From: Ramlibacter sp.
GTDB lineage: Bacteria; Pseudomonadota; Gammaproteobacteria; Burkholderiales; Burkholderiaceae_C
Length of the DNA: 64,000 nt
Reading direction: 5' to 3'
Assembly (NCBI GenBank): GCA_019635415.1
Contig: JAHBZN010000001.1
Location: 620,001-684,000, forward strand
Each line of letters opens with the position of its first letter. The first letter of the stretch is position 1. A program made the translations under genes and the position numbers. This document shows, piece after piece, positions 53,299 through 63,034 of this stretch. The notes below the pieces were generated by a model that saw only the letters and a list, made by a program, of their open reading frames with translations, was not told the origin of the DNA and searched no databases.

Positions 53299-54608
53299 TG
53301 GTGCGCGCGGCCTACTCGCTGTTCATGTGGCTGGCGCTGCCCTTCCTGCGGCGCAAGCTGGCGCGCCGTGGCGAGGCCGAGCCGGGCTACCTCGAGGCCG
53401 TGGACGAGCGCTTTGGCCGCTACGCCCAGCCGGCGGACCGCGGCCGGCTGTGGATCCATGCCGTCTCGCTGGGCGAGACCCGGGCTGCCGCCATCCTGCT
53501 GGCACGCCTGCGGGCGCAGCAGCCCGGCCTGCGCCTGTTGTTCACCCACGGCACGGCCACGGGCCGGGCCGAGGGGCAGCGCCTGCTGCAGCCCGGTGAC
53601 GTGCAGGTGTGGCTGCCCTGGGACACGCCGGGCGCGGTGCAGCGCTTCCTGGCGCAGTTCCAGCCGTGCGCGGGCATTCTCATGGAGACCGAGGTCTGGC
53701 CCAACCTCGCGACGGCCTGCCGGGCACGGGGCGTGCCGCTGGTGCTGGCCAATGCGCGGCTGAGCGAGAAGTCCCTGCGCCAGGCGCTGACGCTGTCCTG
53801 GCTGTCGCGGCCCGCCTACGCGGCGCTGGCTGCGGCCTGGGCCCAGACCACGGCCGACGCGCAGCGCCTGGCCCAGCTCGGGGCGCCCGTGCAGGGCGTG
53901 TTCGGCAACCTGAAGTTCGACGCCACGCCCGATGCCGGGCAGCTCGCGCAGGGCCGGGCCTGGCGCGCGGCGGCGGACCGGCCGGTGGTGATGTTTGCCA
54001 GCTCGCGCGAAGGCGAGGAAGCGGACTTCTTCAGGCTTTTGAAACAGAAAATGGCGCTAGCCCAATCCAGCCGGCCACTGCTTGCTACGAAAATGAGAGC
54101 AAACGAGGTGCAGTGGCTGGTGGTGCCGCGCCACCCACAGCGCTTTGACGAGGTGGCGGCGCTGGCGCGCCAGCAGGGACTGAGCGTGTCGCGCCGCAGT
54201 GGCTGGAGCACGGGCCCGACCTCAGCGGACAGCGCCCGGGCCGACCTCTGGCTGGGCGACTCGCTGGGCGAAATGGCCTTGTACTACGGCCTGAGCGACG
54301 TGGCCCTGCTGGGCGGCAGCTTCGCGCCGCTGGGCGGGCAGAACCTGATCGAGGCGGCGGCCTGTGGCTGTCCGGTGGTCACCGGTCCGCACACCTTCAA
54401 CTTCGCCGAGGCGGCCGAACTGGCCGAGGACGCCGGCGCCGCGCTGCGCGTGCCGGACATGGACCAGGCGCTGGAACTGGCGCTGCAGCTGGCCGCGGGC
54501 GACGGCCATGCGCGTGCCGTGCAGGCCGCCACGGCCTTTGCCCAGGCCCACCGCGGCGCCGCGCAGCGCACCGCGCAGGCCGTGGCCGCGCTGCTGGCCG
54601 GCGCCTGA
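53298..54608 (+). CDS. waaA: 3-deoxy-D-manno-octulosonic acid (Kdo) transferase
   Basis: A 436-residue GT30 enzyme that transfers Kdo to lipid A. An N-terminal membrane anchor (YSLFMWLALPFLRRKL), the acceptor-side motif IHAVSLGETRAA, METEVWPNLATACRARGVP, GNLKFDATPD and the donor site LLGGSFAPLGGQNLIEAAACG are clear. ATG 53298 overlaps the waaC stop as TGATG. A 57-bp element copy lies between the domains. It is convergent with tolC. Confidence 0.96.
   Translation: MVRAAYSLFMWLALPFLRRKLARRGEAEPGYLEAVDERFGRYAQPADRGRLWIHAVSLGETRAAAILLARLRAQQPGLRLLFTHGTATGRAEGQRLLQPGDVQVWLPWDTPGAVQRFLAQFQPCAGILMETEVWPNLATACRARGVPLVLANARLSEKSLRQALTLSWLSRPAYAALAAAWAQTTADAQRLAQLGAPVQGVFGNLKFDATPDAGQLAQGRAWRAAADRPVVMFASSREGEEADFFRLLKQKMALAQSSRPLLATKMRANEVQWLVVPRHPQRFDEVAALARQQGLSVSRRSGWSTGPTSADSARADLWLGDSLGEMALYYGLSDVALLGGSFAPLGGQNLIEAAACGCPVVTGPHTFNFAEAAELAEDAGAALRVPDMDQALELALQLAAGDGHARAVQAATAFAQAHRGAAQRTAQAVAALLAGA
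54045..54101 (+). repeat. 57-bp interspersed element, copy in waaA
   Basis: Reads CAGAAAATGGCGCTAGCC, a core with CAGCCGGCCACTG, and ends TTGCTACGAAAATGAGAGCA. It encodes QKMALAQSSRPLLATKMRA, aligned codon for codon with the waaC copy (AQxSRPLxA shared). Confidence 0.85.
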
Positions 54609-54623
54609 GCGGCGCCGCGGCGC

Positions 54624-55937
54624 CTACTTGACGAGCAGGGCGTTGATGGCCTGCAGGTCTTCGGCCTGCAGCGTGCCGTTGGCCTGGCGCAGCTTGAGGC
54701 TGCCCAGCAGCACGTTGTAGCGGGCCTGCGCCAGGTCGCGCTTGGTCTGGAACAGCTGGCTCTGGCTGTTCAGCACGTCGATGTTGATGCGCACACCCAC
54801 CTGGTAGCCGAGCTTGTTGGCGTCCAGCGCGAGCTGGCTCGACTGTTCGGAGGCTTCCAGCGCCCGGACCTGCCCCAGGCCCGAGACCACGCCGAAGAAG
54901 GCGCTGCGCGTGCCCTGCGCCACGCCGCGGCGCGCGGCCTCGAGGTCGGCCTGGGCCTTTTCCTCGAGCGAGAGGGTTTCCTTGATGCGGTTCTGGGTGG
55001 CAAAGCCCGCGAACAGCGGCAGGTTGAACTGCAGGCCCACGACGGTGCTGTCGGTGCGGGTCTGGACGCCGTTGAGGCTGTTGGGCGCGCGCGCGGTGCC
55101 GTAGCTGGCCGTCAGGTCCAGCGTGGGCTTGTTGCCGGCGCGGGCCTTCTCGGTCTCGAGCCGGGCCACGTCCAGCGCGGTGCGGGCCTGCCGGATCGAA
55201 GGGCTTGCGTCCTCGGCCTGCGCCACCCACGGGGTCACGTCGTCCGGCTTGAGCGCGGGCAGGACGACCGGCACGGCCAGCGGCCGGGGGTCGGCGCCGG
55301 CCTTGCCGACCACGTTGTCCAGGGCGAGCTTCTTGACGCGCAGGTCGTTCTCGGCGGCGATTTCCTGGGCCACCACGAGGTCGTAGCGGGCCTGGGCCTC
55401 GCGTGAATCGGTGATGGTGGAGGTGCCGACCTCGAAGTTGCGCTTGGCCGAGGCGAGCTGCTCGGACACGGCGGTCTTCTGGGCCTGCACGAAGGCCAGC
55501 GTGTCGCGCGCGGCCAGCACGTCGAAATAGGCCTGGCTCACGCGGATGATCAGGTCCTGGCTGGCGGCGGTGAGCTGGGCTTCGGCCAGCGCCACCTGCC
55601 GCTTGCCCTGTTCGTAGGTGGCCACGTTGGCGGGGCGGTACAGCGGCTGCGAGGCGTTCAGCGTCACGCTCTGGGCGCTGTAGTCTCGGCTGGGCGCGGC
55701 CGGCGAGCGGATCTCGGCATGCGTGCGCGAGGCGCCGGCCGACAGCCCGGCCGAGGGCAGGATGCCCGCGCGCGCCTGCTCGGCGCGAAACAGGTTGGCG
55801 TCGTACTGGGCCTTGGCCGACTGGTAGGAGGCGTCATAGGCCCGGGCTGACTCGTACAGGGCCTGCAGGCTCTGCGCCTGCGCCGGGAACGCGGCCGCGA
55901 GGGCCACGGTCAGGGGGAGTAGCCGCAACATGTTCAT
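54624..55937 (-). CDS. tolC: TolC-family outer-membrane efflux protein
   Basis: A 437-residue TolC-type channel with a signal peptide (LLPLTVALAAAFPAQA). Two homologous halves of coiled-coil and beta segments are seen: LQALYESARAYDASYQSAKA opens the first, and VGLQFNLPLFAGFATQNRIK belongs to the second. It forms the trimeric exit duct for RND pumps and type I secretion. It is the last gene of the TetR-controlled efflux run, 33 bases after the rhodanese gene, and converges on waaA. Confidence 0.94.
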   Translation of the reverse strand: MNMLRLLPLTVALAAAFPAQAQSLQALYESARAYDASYQSAKAQYDANLFRAEQARAGILPSAGLSAGASRTHAEIRSPAAPSRDYSAQSVTLNASQPLYRPANVATYEQGKRQVALAEAQLTAASQDLIIRVSQAYFDVLAARDTLAFVQAQKTAVSEQLASAKRNFEVGTSTITDSREAQARYDLVVAQEIAAENDLRVKKLALDNVVGKAGADPRPLAVPVVLPALKPDDVTPWVAQAEDASPSIRQARTALDVARLETEKARAGNKPTLDLTASYGTARAPNSLNGVQTRTDSTVVGLQFNLPLFAGFATQNRIKETLSLEEKAQADLEAARRGVAQGTRSAFFGVVSGLGQVRALEASEQSSQLALDANKLGYQVGVRINIDVLNSQSQLFQTKRDLAQARYNVLLGSLKLRQANGTLQAEDLQAINALLVK

Positions 55938-55970
55938 GAATGGTCCTTGTGAGAAGCTGCAGAAGAAGGG

Positions 55971-56315
55971 TCAGTAGCGGGGCACGGAAGCGTCGCGCGA
56001 CAACGACCAGGCCTCGATGCCGCCGGCGATGTTGGCGATCCTGGCAAAGCCGTTGCCGGCCAGGAAATTCGCCACGCGCAGGCTGCGCGCGCCGTGGTGG
56101 CACAGGCAGGCCACCGGCACCTCGGGGTCGAGTTCGGCGATCCGCGCGGGGATCTCGCCCATCGGGATCGCCACCAGGTCAAAACCGTCGGCCCGCACAC
56201 TGGCTGTCTGCAGTTCCCAGGGTTCGCGCACGTCCAGCACCACGCAGCGCCCGTGGGCGCCGTCTTGCGCCTGCATCCAGGCAGCGAGGTCGGAAGGGGA
56301 AACCTGGTCAATCAT
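55971..56315 (-). CDS. rhodanese-domain protein
   Basis: A 114-residue single rhodanese domain. VVLDVREPWELQTASV and the active loop CLCHHGARSLRVANFL are typical; the reactive Cys is in the LCHHG loop. Such proteins transfer sulfane sulfur. It lies between the Pcm-like gene and tolC, 16 and 33 bases away, a grouping often seen upstream of tolC in this family of bacteria; its link to efflux is unclear. Confidence 0.92.
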   Translation of the reverse strand: MIDQVSPSDLAAWMQAQDGAHGRCVVLDVREPWELQTASVRADGFDLVAIPMGEIPARIAELDPEVPVACLCHHGARSLRVANFLAGNGFARIANIAGGIEAWSLSRDASVPRY

Positions 56316-56331
56316 GAGAGGGGCTTTCGGA

Positions 56332-57021
56332 TCAGAAGCTGAAGCGCGAGGGCTCGGGGAAATGGACGAGCCGCGGGGCCACGGTGTCCCAGGGCTGCGC
56401 GGTGCTGTAGGTGGCCTCACCGGTGCGCGTGACCAGGGTGGCGCGCATCACCGGGTCCTGGCCCACGATGGCGGCGAGCCGGCCACCGGTCTTGAGCTGC
56501 TCCAGCAGGCTGGACGGCACCTCGGCCACCGAACCGCTGAGCAGGATCACGTCGAACGGGCCGTCGATGGCCAGGTTGCTGGCGCCGTCGCCCTCGCGCA
56601 CCTCGACGTTGTGCACACCGGCCTGCTGCAGGTTGGCGCGCGCCGTGCGGGCGAGGTCGGGGTGGATTTCCAGCGAGATCACGCGCTGCGCGCGGTGCGC
56701 CAGCAGCGCGGCCATGTAGCCGGAGCCGGTGCCGATCTCGAGCACCTTCTCGTGCTTCTGCACATGCAGGTCCTGCAGCAGCCGGGCTTCGACCTTGGGT
56801 GCCAGCATGCAGTGGCCCGCGCGCATGGCTTCCTCGGCGCTGCCCAGCAGCGGGATCTCCAGGTCCATGAACGCCAGGGCCTTGTGCGCCAGCGGCACGA
56901 AGTCCTCGCGCTTGATGACGGACAGAAGCGCCAGCACGGCCGGGTCCAGCACATCCCAGGGGCGGATCTGCTGCTCGATCATGTTGAAGCGGGCTTGTTC
57001 AAGGGAAGCGGTCGAGGTCAT
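56332..57021 (-). CDS. protein-L-isoaspartate O-methyltransferase-like protein
   Basis: A 229-residue PCMT-family protein. FNMIEQQIRPWDVLD opens it, AMRAGHCMLAPKVEARLLQ replaces the usual SQP substrate motif, and the SAM motif is VLEIGTGSGYMAALLA, followed by ISLEIHPDLA. Proteins of this subgroup upstream of tolC may not repair isoaspartate, since the Ser-Gln-Pro motif is not seen. It sits 21 bases after the RND pump gene and 16 bases before the rhodanese gene. Confidence 0.9.
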   Translation of the reverse strand: MTSTASLEQARFNMIEQQIRPWDVLDPAVLALLSVIKREDFVPLAHKALAFMDLEIPLLGSAEEAMRAGHCMLAPKVEARLLQDLHVQKHEKVLEIGTGSGYMAALLAHRAQRVISLEIHPDLARTARANLQQAGVHNVEVREGDGASNLAIDGPFDVILLSGSVAEVPSSLLEQLKTGGRLAAIVGQDPVMRATLVTRTGEATYSTAQPWDTVAPRLVHFPEPSRFSF

Positions 57022-57042
57022 GGTATGTACTCCGGAGGGCGA

Positions 57043-60000
57043 TCAGGACAAACCCTCGATTTTAGAGGCCGGCACCGCGGCTGCCGTGCCGCCGCCGGGC
57101 GCTTGTGGCGCCCCCGCGAACTTGCGCCGCAGCCACCCCGCCAGGTCGTCCATGTAGCAATAGACCACCGGCACCACCACCAGCGTGAGCAGCGACGAGG
57201 TGATGACGCCGCCGATCACGGCCTGGCCCATGGGCGCGCGCTGCTCGGAGCCCTCGGTCAGTGCGAAGGCCAGCGGCACCATGCCGAAGATCATGGCGAG
57301 CGTGGTCATGAGGATGGGGCGCAGCCGCACCCGGGCGGCCAGCAGCAGGGCCTCGGCGCGCTCCATGCCGTCCTCACGCGCGCGGATCGCGAAGTCGACC
57401 AGAAGGATGGCGTTCTTGGTGACCAGGCCCATGAGCATCACCACGCCGATCACCGAGAACATCGACAGCGTGGAGCGGAACATCATCAGGGCCAGCACCA
57501 CCCCGATCAGCGTCAGCGGCAGCGAGGTCATGAGGGCCAGCGGCTGCAGGAAGCTCTTGAACTGGCTGGCCAGGATCATGTAGATGAAGATGATGGCCAT
57601 GGCCAGCGCCGAGACCGCGTAGCCGAACGATTCGGCCATGTTCTTGGTGGAGCCGCCAAACTGGTAGCGGTAGCCTGGCGGGAAGCTCACGCTGTCCAGC
57701 GCCTTGCGGATGTCGTTGGAGACCTCGCCCGCCGACCGGTTGTAGACGTTGCCGTTGATGGCCACTTCGCGCGTGAGGTCGCGCCGGTTGATCTGGTTGG
57801 GGCCGGTGCTCTCGCGGATGGTGGCCACCTGGTTGAGCCGCACGATGCGCGCGCTGCCGTCGGCGTTGCTGCCGGTGGCAAAGGGCAGGCGGTCCAGGTC
57901 CTGGGGGGCGTTGCGCGCGTCGGGTGACAGGCGCACATTGACGTCGTAGGTCTGGTCGTCGCTGGCGCGCCAGTTGCCCACGTTCTGGCCGGCCACCAGG
58001 GTGCGCAGCGAGCTGGCGATCTGGGCCACCGACAGGCCCAGGTCGGAGGCGGCCTCGCGCTTGACTTCCACCTCGATCACGGGCTTGTTGGGCTTGATGC
58101 TGGAGTCCAGATCGACAAAGCCCGGGATGTCGCGGATCTTCGTGTTCACCAGCTGGGTCAGGCGCTCGAGCTCCTGCAGGTCGGGGCCCTGCAGCGAGAA
58201 CTCCACCTGCTTGTTGCCGCCCACGGAGTCGAGCAGGCCCACGTGGGTGACGGTGATCCCCGGCACCTGGGCCAGCCGCGCGCGCAGCACGCCCGACATC
58301 TGGTCGACGTTGCGGCTGCGGGCCTTGCGGTCGACCAGGCGCACGTAGATGTTCGCGTAGATCTTGCCCTGCGCATTGCCGGTGTTGATGGTCGACAGCG
58401 TGTAGCGCACCTCGGGAAATTCGCGCACGATGGCCTCGACCTGCCGGGCCTTGGCCTCGGTGGCCTCCAGCGCCGAGCCGACCGGCGTGTAGAACGTGAT
58501 AGAGGTCTCGGAGAAGTCGGCCTTGGGCACGAACTCCGTGCCCAGCAGCGGCACCATGACGATGCTGGTGACGAACACGCCCACCGCCAGGGCCACGGTG
58601 GCCAGCTTGTGGCCCAGCGACCAGCGCAGGATGCCCTGGTAGGCCTCGGACAGGCGCTCGGTGGCGCTGTCGAACCAGCCGGTGACGCGGCCGATGGTCC
58701 GGTCGTACAGGGTCTTGCGGCCGCGCGGCTGGCTGTGGGCCTCGATCTCGGGGTCATGCCAGACGCTGGACAGCATGGGGTCCAGGGTGAAGCTCACGAA
58801 CATCGAGATCAGCACCGCCGCCACGATGGTCACGCCGAACTCGTGGAAGAACTTGCCGATGATGCCGCCCATGAAGCCGATGGGCAGGAACACCGCCACG
58901 ATGGAGAAGGTGGTGGCCAGAACCGCCAGGCCGATCTCCTGCGTGCCATCCAGCGCCGCCTGGTAGGGCGCCTTGCCCATCTGCACGTGGCGCACGATGT
59001 TCTCGCGCACCACGATGGCATCGTCGATCAGCAGGCCCACACACAGGCTCAGCGCCATCAGCGTGATCATGTTGATGGTGAAGCCGAACATGTTCATGAA
59101 CAGGAAGGTGCCGATCAGCGCGATCGGCAGCGTGAGCCCGGTGATCACCGTGGAGCGCCACGAGTTCAGGAACAGGAACACGATCAGCACCGTGAGCAGG
59201 GCCCCTTCGATGAGCGTGTGGCGCACGTTCTCCACGGCCACGCGGATCGGGCGCGAGCTGTCGGCGATGGGCTCCAGGCGAACGCCGGCGGGCAGCTGGG
59301 CCTGCATCTCGTCAATGGTCTTCTTGAGGCCGTCCACCACCTCGATGGTGTTTTCGTCCTGCGATTTCTGCACCGTCAGCAGCAGGGTGCGGGCGCCGTT
59401 GTACAGGGCCAGGCTGTCGATTTCCTGGGCGCCATCCTTCACGGTGGCCACCTGGCCCACGCGGATGGGCGCGGCCGCGCCGGCCTGGCCCTTGCGCGTG
59501 ATGATGATGCTGGCGAAGTCCTCGGGGCGCTGCATGCGCGCGTCGATCTGCACCACGCGTTCCTGCTGCAGCGAGCGGATCGCGCCCACGGGCAGGTCCT
59601 GGTTCTCGTTGCGCACGGCCGCCACCACCTGGTCGGCGGTGATGCCCAGCGACTCCATGGCCTGGGGGTTGAGGTAGATGTTGATCTCGCGCTTGGTGCC
59701 GCCCACCAGCGTCACCGAACCCACGCCGCGCACGTTCTCCAGCCGCTTCTTGAGCACCTGGTCGGACCAGTTGGTGAGCTCGATGGCACTCATGGCCTTG
59801 CCCTTGCTGGCGTCAGGCAATACCGCGAGTGACCATACCGCGCGGCTGGCGGGGTCGAAGCGCAGCACCCGTGGTTCCTTGACCTCGGTTCGGAAGTTGG
59901 GACGGATCGAGGCCACCTTCTCGCGCACGTCCTCGGCGGCCTTGCGCCCGTCGATCTGCAGCTGGAACTCGATGATCACCACCGCCTGGCCTTCGTAGCT

Positions 60001-60249
60001 GCGCGAGGTGAGCGCATTGATGCCGGCGATGGAGTTGACGCCTTCCTCGATCTTCTTGGTGACTTCGCTTTCAACGATCTCGGGCGAGGCCCCGGGGTAT
60101 TCGGCCGTGACCACCACCACCGGGAAGTCGATGTTGGGGAACTGGTCGACCTTGAGCCGCTGGTACGAGAACAGCCCGAGCACCACGATGGCGAGCATCA
60201 CCATGGTGGCGAACACGGGGTTCCTGAGGCTGACGCGGGTGAACCACAT
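57043..60249 (-). CDS. RND-family efflux permease
   Basis: A 1068-residue inner-membrane proton antiporter of the AcrB/MdtB type. The N-terminus is [20 protein letters not shown], the PN/PC1/PC2 porter repeats and docking domain lie in the two periplasmic loops, and the transmembrane relay [15 protein letters not shown] (motif A) is in the first half. [20 protein letters not shown] lies in the second. It works with the adaptor encoded six bases upstream and with TolC. Which drugs or ions it exports cannot be told; Asp residues in the relay favour organic compounds over metals. Confidence 0.95.
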   Translation of the reverse strand: MWFTRVSLRNPVFATMVMLAIVVLGLFSYQRLKVDQFPNIDFPVVVVTAEYPGASPEIVESEVTKKIEEGVNSIAGINALTSRSYEGQAVVIIEFQLQIDGRKAAEDVREKVASIRPNFRTEVKEPRVLRFDPASRAVWSLAVLPDASKGKAMSAIELTNWSDQVLKKRLENVRGVGSVTLVGGTKREINIYLNPQAMESLGITADQVVAAVRNENQDLPVGAIRSLQQERVVQIDARMQRPEDFASIIITRKGQAGAAAPIRVGQVATVKDGAQEIDSLALYNGARTLLLTVQKSQDENTIEVVDGLKKTIDEMQAQLPAGVRLEPIADSSRPIRVAVENVRHTLIEGALLTVLIVFLFLNSWRSTVITGLTLPIALIGTFLFMNMFGFTINMITLMALSLCVGLLIDDAIVVRENIVRHVQMGKAPYQAALDGTQEIGLAVLATTFSIVAVFLPIGFMGGIIGKFFHEFGVTIVAAVLISMFVSFTLDPMLSSVWHDPEIEAHSQPRGRKTLYDRTIGRVTGWFDSATERLSEAYQGILRWSLGHKLATVALAVGVFVTSIVMVPLLGTEFVPKADFSETSITFYTPVGSALEATEAKARQVEAIVREFPEVRYTLSTINTGNAQGKIYANIYVRLVDRKARSRNVDQMSGVLRARLAQVPGITVTHVGLLDSVGGNKQVEFSLQGPDLQELERLTQLVNTKIRDIPGFVDLDSSIKPNKPVIEVEVKREAASDLGLSVAQIASSLRTLVAGQNVGNWRASDDQTYDVNVRLSPDARNAPQDLDRLPFATGSNADGSARIVRLNQVATIRESTGPNQINRRDLTREVAINGNVYNRSAGEVSNDIRKALDSVSFPPGYRYQFGGSTKNMAESFGYAVSALAMAIIFIYMILASQFKSFLQPLALMTSLPLTLIGVVLALMMFRSTLSMFSVIGVVMLMGLVTKNAILLVDFAIRAREDGMERAEALLLAARVRLRPILMTTLAMIFGMVPLAFALTEGSEQRAPMGQAVIGGVITSSLLTLVVVPVVYCYMDDLAGWLRRKFAGAPQAPGGGTAAAVPASKIEGLS

Positions 60250-60255
60250 GGGGGC

Positions 60256-61413
60256 TTACTTCGCGGGCTGGGTGAACCGGACGGCCGTGCCTTCGCGCAG
60301 GCTGCCCACGCTGCCCTGGATCACCACGGCGCCGGGGGCCAGGCCCTGCACCGCGACCAGGGTCTCCCGGCTGGCGTCGCCGCCGGCCGTGCCGCGCGCG
60401 CCGGTCTGCACCGCCACATGCGCCACCTTGTCGTCGCGCACCACCTGCACATAGGGCGAGGGCTTGTCGGTGCGCACCGCCGACAGCGGCACCGTCAGGG
60501 CCGAGACCTGGGCAGTGCCCAGGGTGCCCTGGGCAAACAGGCCCTGGCGCAGGCCCTCGGCCCGATCGACCGCCAGGTAGACCAGCACGCTGCGGCTGCC
60601 CGCCATCGCGCTCGGGTTGATGCGTGACACCCGGGCCACCACCGGCTGGGGGCTGCCCTCGATCTGCAGCGTGGCGGACTGGCCCACGCGCACCGAGATG
60701 GAGTCGGCCGCGCTGAGCGTGGCTTCGAGTTCGAGCCGGCTCAGGTCGACGATCTCGATCACCCTGGCGTCGATGCCCACGCGCTCGCCGGGCTGCACCA
60801 GGCGCTGCGAGACCAGGCCCGAGATGGGCGCGCGCAGCACCGTGTCCTCCAGCGGCTTGCGCGCGACTTCCACGGTGGCCAGGGCGGCCTTGTGGTTGGC
60901 CTGCGCGGCCGCGAGGTTGTTGAGCGAGGTGTCCAGCGCCGTTTTCGAGATGAAGCCCTGGTCCACCAGGGCCTTGTTGTTGTCCACCTGGCGCTGGGCG
61001 ATCTCGATCTGGGCGCGGGCCGCGTCGGCCTGCTCCTGCGCCTGGCGCACGCGCGACTGGTACTCGGCCGCATCCACGCGGGCCACCACCTGGCCGGCCT
61101 TGACGGCGTCGCCCTCGCGCAGCGTCAGGCCCAGCAGTTCGCCGGCCACGCGGGCCTTGACCACGGCGGAATTGACCGCCTTGAGCGAGCCCGAAATCGG
61201 CAGGCCCTGCGCCAGCTCGCGGGTCTGCGCGCGCACCACGTCGCTGGCGGCCAGCTCGATCTGGGTCTGCGTCTTGGCCGTGCTGGCCGCCGCCGTGGCG
61301 GCTTCGCGCTGTGCCTTGCGCGCCGACAGGGCCTTCAGGCCCCAGGCGGTGAGCGCGGCCAGCAGCAGGCCGGTCAACAGCCACTTCAGGGTTTTCTTCA
61401 TGGAGGGCGTCAT
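60256..61413 (-). CDS. RND efflux periplasmic adaptor subunit
   Basis: A 385-residue membrane-fusion protein. An N-terminal anchor (WLLTGLLLAALTAWGLKAL), the lipoyl half ELLGLTLREGDAVKAGQVVA, an alpha-hairpin of about 75 residues, the second lipoyl half DTVLRAPISGLVSQRLVQPG, and a beta-barrel and membrane-proximal domain follow in order. It bridges the RND pump and TolC. ATG 61413 overlaps the tetR stop as ATGA; an ATG four codons later is an alternative. Confidence 0.94.
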   Translation of the reverse strand: MTPSMKKTLKWLLTGLLLAALTAWGLKALSARKAQREAATAAASTAKTQTQIELAASDVVRAQTRELAQGLPISGSLKAVNSAVVKARVAGELLGLTLREGDAVKAGQVVARVDAAEYQSRVRQAQEQADAARAQIEIAQRQVDNNKALVDQGFISKTALDTSLNNLAAAQANHKAALATVEVARKPLEDTVLRAPISGLVSQRLVQPGERVGIDARVIEIVDLSRLELEATLSAADSISVRVGQSATLQIEGSPQPVVARVSRINPSAMAGSRSVLVYLAVDRAEGLRQGLFAQGTLGTAQVSALTVPLSAVRTDKPSPYVQVVRDDKVAHVAVQTGARGTAGGDASRETLVAVQGLAPGAVVIQGSVGSLREGTAVRFTQPAK

Positions 61414-62087
61414 GAGGCGAGGGCGGGGCGGGTCAGCAGGCCGTTGAGGATGATGTCGGCCTGGGAGGCCAGGTAGCGTTGCGGATCCAGCAGCTTGCCC
61501 AGCGGTACGCAGGCGCCGACGGAGTGCTTGGACATGACCAGAAACACCATGGGTGCCACCACGCAGTAGATGGCGTGGTCCATGTCGGCCACCACGAATT
61601 CCTTGCGGTCCACCCCGCGCTGCAGGATGCGCCGGATCAGCGTCTGGCCCGGCTCGATCACTTCCTTCTGGTAGAAGGCCGCGATGTCGGGGAAGTTGCT
61701 GGCCTCGCTGATCATGAGCTTGGTGATGCCCGAGGCGCGAGTGGCCCCGACGCGCTCCCACCAGACGTTCATGCAGTAGCGCAGCATTTCGGCGCTGGTG
61801 CCCTCAAAGGTCTCGAACTCCTGGTTCCATTCGCTGAACCGGCCCGAAATGTTTTCCCGCACCACGGCCTTGAGCAGTTCTTCCTTGCTCTGGAAATACA
61901 GGAACAGCGTGCCCTTGGACACGCCCGCGCGGGCGGCCACTTCCTCGGCGCGGGTCGCGGCAAAACCCTTTTCGACAAACAGGTCGAGCGCGGCGTCCAG
62001 CAGCTCGCCGGGGCGGGCTTCCTTGCGGCGCTCGCGCTTGGGCGTCGCGTCGGCCTTGCGGGCGCTGATGAATTTGGACAGGGACAT
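61410..62087 (-). CDS. TetR/AcrR-family repressor of the efflux operon
   Basis: A 225-residue regulator. Basic N-terminus KRERRKEARPGELLDAALDL, helix-turn-helix TRAEEVAARAGVSKGTLFLYFQSKEEL at about residues 45-70, and an all-helical ligand domain follow. ATG 62087 is taken, as the open frame upstream is antisense to the YdcF gene. It is the first gene of the operon and is translationally coupled to the adaptor; it very likely represses its own promoter until a pump substrate binds. Confidence 0.93.
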   Translation of the reverse strand: MSLSKFISARKADATPKRERRKEARPGELLDAALDLFVEKGFAATRAEEVAARAGVSKGTLFLYFQSKEELLKAVVRENISGRFSEWNQEFETFEGTSAEMLRYCMNVWWERVGATRASGITKLMISEASNFPDIAAFYQKEVIEPGQTLIRRILQRGVDRKEFVVADMDHAIYCVVAPMVFLVMSKHSVGACVPLGKLLDPQRYLASQADIILNGLLTRPALAS

Positions 62088-62091
62088 GAAA

Positions 62092-62115
62092 TTAATGACT
62101 GACTGGTTAGTAATG
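62092..62115 (-). promoter_or_regulatory. TetR-type operator upstream of the efflux operon
   Basis: Minus strand ATTACTAACCAGTCAGTCATTAAT carries the inverted repeat ACTnACn nGTnAGT (62098-62111), centred 18 bases upstream of the tetR ATG, in an AT-rich patch. It is a good candidate for autorepression by the adjacent TetR protein. Confidence 0.65.
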
Positions 62116-62200
62116 TAGCTTTTGGCCACCCGGGCGTCAAGCCAGGGGGCCGGGGCGCCGCGGGGCGCGGGTGGGTAAAGCTGTGTAAAGGCCGGGCGGG

Positions 62201-62968
62201 TCAGCGGGCCACCCAACGCGCCAGGACCTCGCGCAGCACCTGGCGCGACAGGCTCAGGCCGTGCGCCGAGGGCAGCCATTCGAGCAGCGGCGTTTCCCCG
62301 GGAAACGCCAGCCCGGTCGGCGCCGGCGTGACCGCCAGCCCCACGCGCTCGAACGCCCGGGCGGCGCGCGGCATGTGCCAGACGTCGGTGACCAGGGCGA
62401 TGCGTTGCACGCCGTCGCGCTGCAGCAGGGCGCCCATCAGGCGGGCGTTCTCGGCGGTGTCGCGCGACTGGTCGTCGACCCAGCGCAGCGTGGCACCGAA
62501 GTCGTCCTGCGCGCTGCGACGCACCACTTCGCCCTCGGGCGCGGCGCCGATCCCGATGGCGGCCCAGCCCACACCACCGGCGAACCCCACGGGCAGGCCG
62601 GTGCGGCGGGCCAGCCACAGGCCGTAGCGCAGACGGGCCAGCGTGTGGGCCGCGGGTTGCGCGGCGCCGTACTCGGGGGCCTGCGGCAGCACGCCCCCGC
62701 CCAGCACGATGATGGCCTGCACCCGCTGGGCCTGCAGCCAGGCCGGCGTGGCCGGCTCCACGGGTGGCAGCAGGGTCCGGGACAGGCCGATGGCCACCGC
62801 GTGGCAGGACAGCAGCCACAGCGCCGCCAGCGCGGCCAGGGCGAGGGCGCGGCCGGCCCGGCGCAGCCGGCCCCGGGCGAGCAGGCCGATGGCGGCCAGC
62901 AGCAGCGGGCCGGCGGGAGGCAGCACCAGGGCTGCCAGCACGGGTTTGAGGAGGGACAGCTCGATCAC
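62201..62968 (-). CDS. YdcF/ElyC-family DUF218 membrane protein
   Basis: A 255-residue protein with two hydrophobic N-terminal segments (about residues 6-30 and 38-60) and a DUF218 domain: [49 protein letters not shown]-like [13 protein letters not shown] and [19 protein letters not shown]. ElyC/SanA relatives act in envelope or peptidoglycan integrity. The start is GTG 62968, directly next to an intergenic 57-bp element. It is transcribed after gcdH. Confidence 0.9.
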   Translation of the reverse strand: MIELSLLKPVLAALVLPPAGPLLLAAIGLLARGRLRRAGRALALAALAALWLLSCHAVAIGLSRTLLPPVEPATPAWLQAQRVQAIIVLGGGVLPQAPEYGAAQPAAHTLARLRYGLWLARRTGLPVGFAGGVGWAAIGIGAAPEGEVVRRSAQDDFGATLRWVDDQSRDTAENARLMGALLQRDGVQRIALVTDVWHMPRAARAFERVGLAVTPAPTGLAFPGETPLLEWLPSAHGLSLSRQVLREVLARWVAR

Positions 62969-63025
62969 GCTATGAGTTTAATAGCGCAAAGTGACCGCCC
63001 CGCAAGGGCTACAGACCTTTTTGGC
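62969..63025 (-). repeat. 57-bp interspersed element, intergenic copy
   Basis: The plus strand reads GCTATGAGTTTAATAGCGCAA, core CCCCGCAAGGGCTACAG, ending CTTTTTGGC. It fills the gap between the gcdH stop and the GTG start of the YdcF gene. It has a stop codon in the orientation of those genes, so it is non-coding here and could affect the ribosome site of the YdcF gene. Confidence 0.8.
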
Positions 63026-63034
63026 CTGAAAGAC

